This document shows, in pieces, positions 26,756 to 26,942 of a stretch of DNA of 26,942 bases (its first letter is position 1; every line of letters starts with the position of its first letter). Position numbers and translations under genes: made by a program. The notes beneath the pieces are model-generated. The model searched no databases. It saw only the letters and a program-made list of their open reading frames with translations, and was not told the DNA's origin. Source of the stretch: a virus; IMG/VR virus record IMGVR_UViG_3300035698_017976, positions 1-26,942 of that record, one strand, 5' to 3'.

Positions 26756-26942
26756 TCTATTACCTCCCTTTCTTTGGTATTGCCTTCTGGGAGCATAAAA
26801 CCCCTGTTCTCTAGAATTTCAAAATAAGTTTTGCCATCCTGTGTGGCCATGTAAGGTAAGAATATTTCTTCCAATTTGACCATCTCTGTTTGGAGCATTG
26901 CTAATTGAGCAGCTACCCAGTCATGGATATTTTTCCAACCTG
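26752..26942 (-). CDS. C-terminal part of an unrecognised phage protein
   Basis: The last 62 residues of a gene running in from the right edge, ending in an ATGA overlap with the ATP-grasp-like gene. The visible part is helical (NIHDWVAAQLAMLQTEMVKLEEIFLPYM), then GKTYFEILENRGFMLPEGNTKEREV. No family is recognised from this fragment. Its position upstream of the accessory block suggests it belongs to the structural or packaging region, but that cannot be tested here. Confidence 0.6.
   Translation of the reverse strand, partial: GWKNIHDWVAAQLAMLQTEMVKLEEIFLPYMATQDGKTYFEILENRGFMLPEGNTKEREVIE

Noticed and set aside
1-26942. tRNA genes, CRISPR arrays, integrase/attachment sites, replication origin
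   Set aside because: Gaps between genes are mostly under 110 bp, none folds as a tRNA by eye, and no spaced repeats or recombinase motifs were seen.

Overview
The window looks like part of a tailed bacteriophage genome (Caudoviricetes). It carries an HK97-type major capsid protein and a prohead protease/scaffold gene. Every credible gene is on the minus strand, and they are packed with ATGA overlaps or 1-30 bp gaps. There are three free-standing HNH endonucleases and no ribosomal, tRNA or core bacterial genes. Strong Shine-Dalgarno sequences and sigma70-like promoter boxes argue for a bacterial host using the standard code (TAA, TAG and TGA all act as stops). The DNA is AT-rich by eye. A stand-alone RRM protein resembles the small RNA-binding proteins common in Patescibacteria/CPR, cyanobacteria and some other phyla; that hint about the host is weak.

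Layout in the direction of transcription, right to left. (a) 26942-24875: end of an unrecognised gene, an ATP-grasp-like protein, a small membrane protein with a lysine-rich tail, a 109-aa unknown, a 54-aa coiled-coil ORF and an RRM protein. (b) 24769-22788: an HNH endonuclease, a GT2 glycosyltransferase and three small unknowns. (c) 22718-5433: the glycan island. It opens with a zinc-ribbon protein and a 775-aa GT4-GT2-methyltransferase fusion. It then holds glycosyltransferases, methyltransferases, a sulfotransferase-like P-loop protein, a cytidylyltransferase-like nucleotidyltransferase, a DUF2061 membrane protein, a LicD-like protein, a GDP-mannose 3,5-epimerase-like enzyme, two MptE/DUF115-like paralogues, a shortened UDP-glucose dehydrogenase-like enzyme, a NodB-like deacetylase and two more HNH endonucleases. 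(d) 5422-5177: a zinc-ribbon protein, followed by a 154-bp regulatory gap with a consensus promoter and, just after the predicted start site, a strong terminator-like hairpin. (e) 5022-2165: the capsid unit (101-aa unknown, protease with nested scaffold, major capsid protein), closed by a terminator whose tail overlaps the next promoter. (f) 2037-1: a C2H2 zinc-finger protein, a 96-aa possible virion protein, a GT4 glycosyltransferase and the start of another glycosyltransferase-like gene.

Inferred function: eleven glycosyltransferase genes (twelve domains), four methyltransferase domains and several sugar-tailoring enzymes sit beside the capsid genes. This suggests the phage builds and decorates a glycan, either on its own virion or on the host surface. 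No integrase, lysogeny gene, CRISPR array or RNA gene was seen. Functions are assigned from visible motifs only; no database search was possible.
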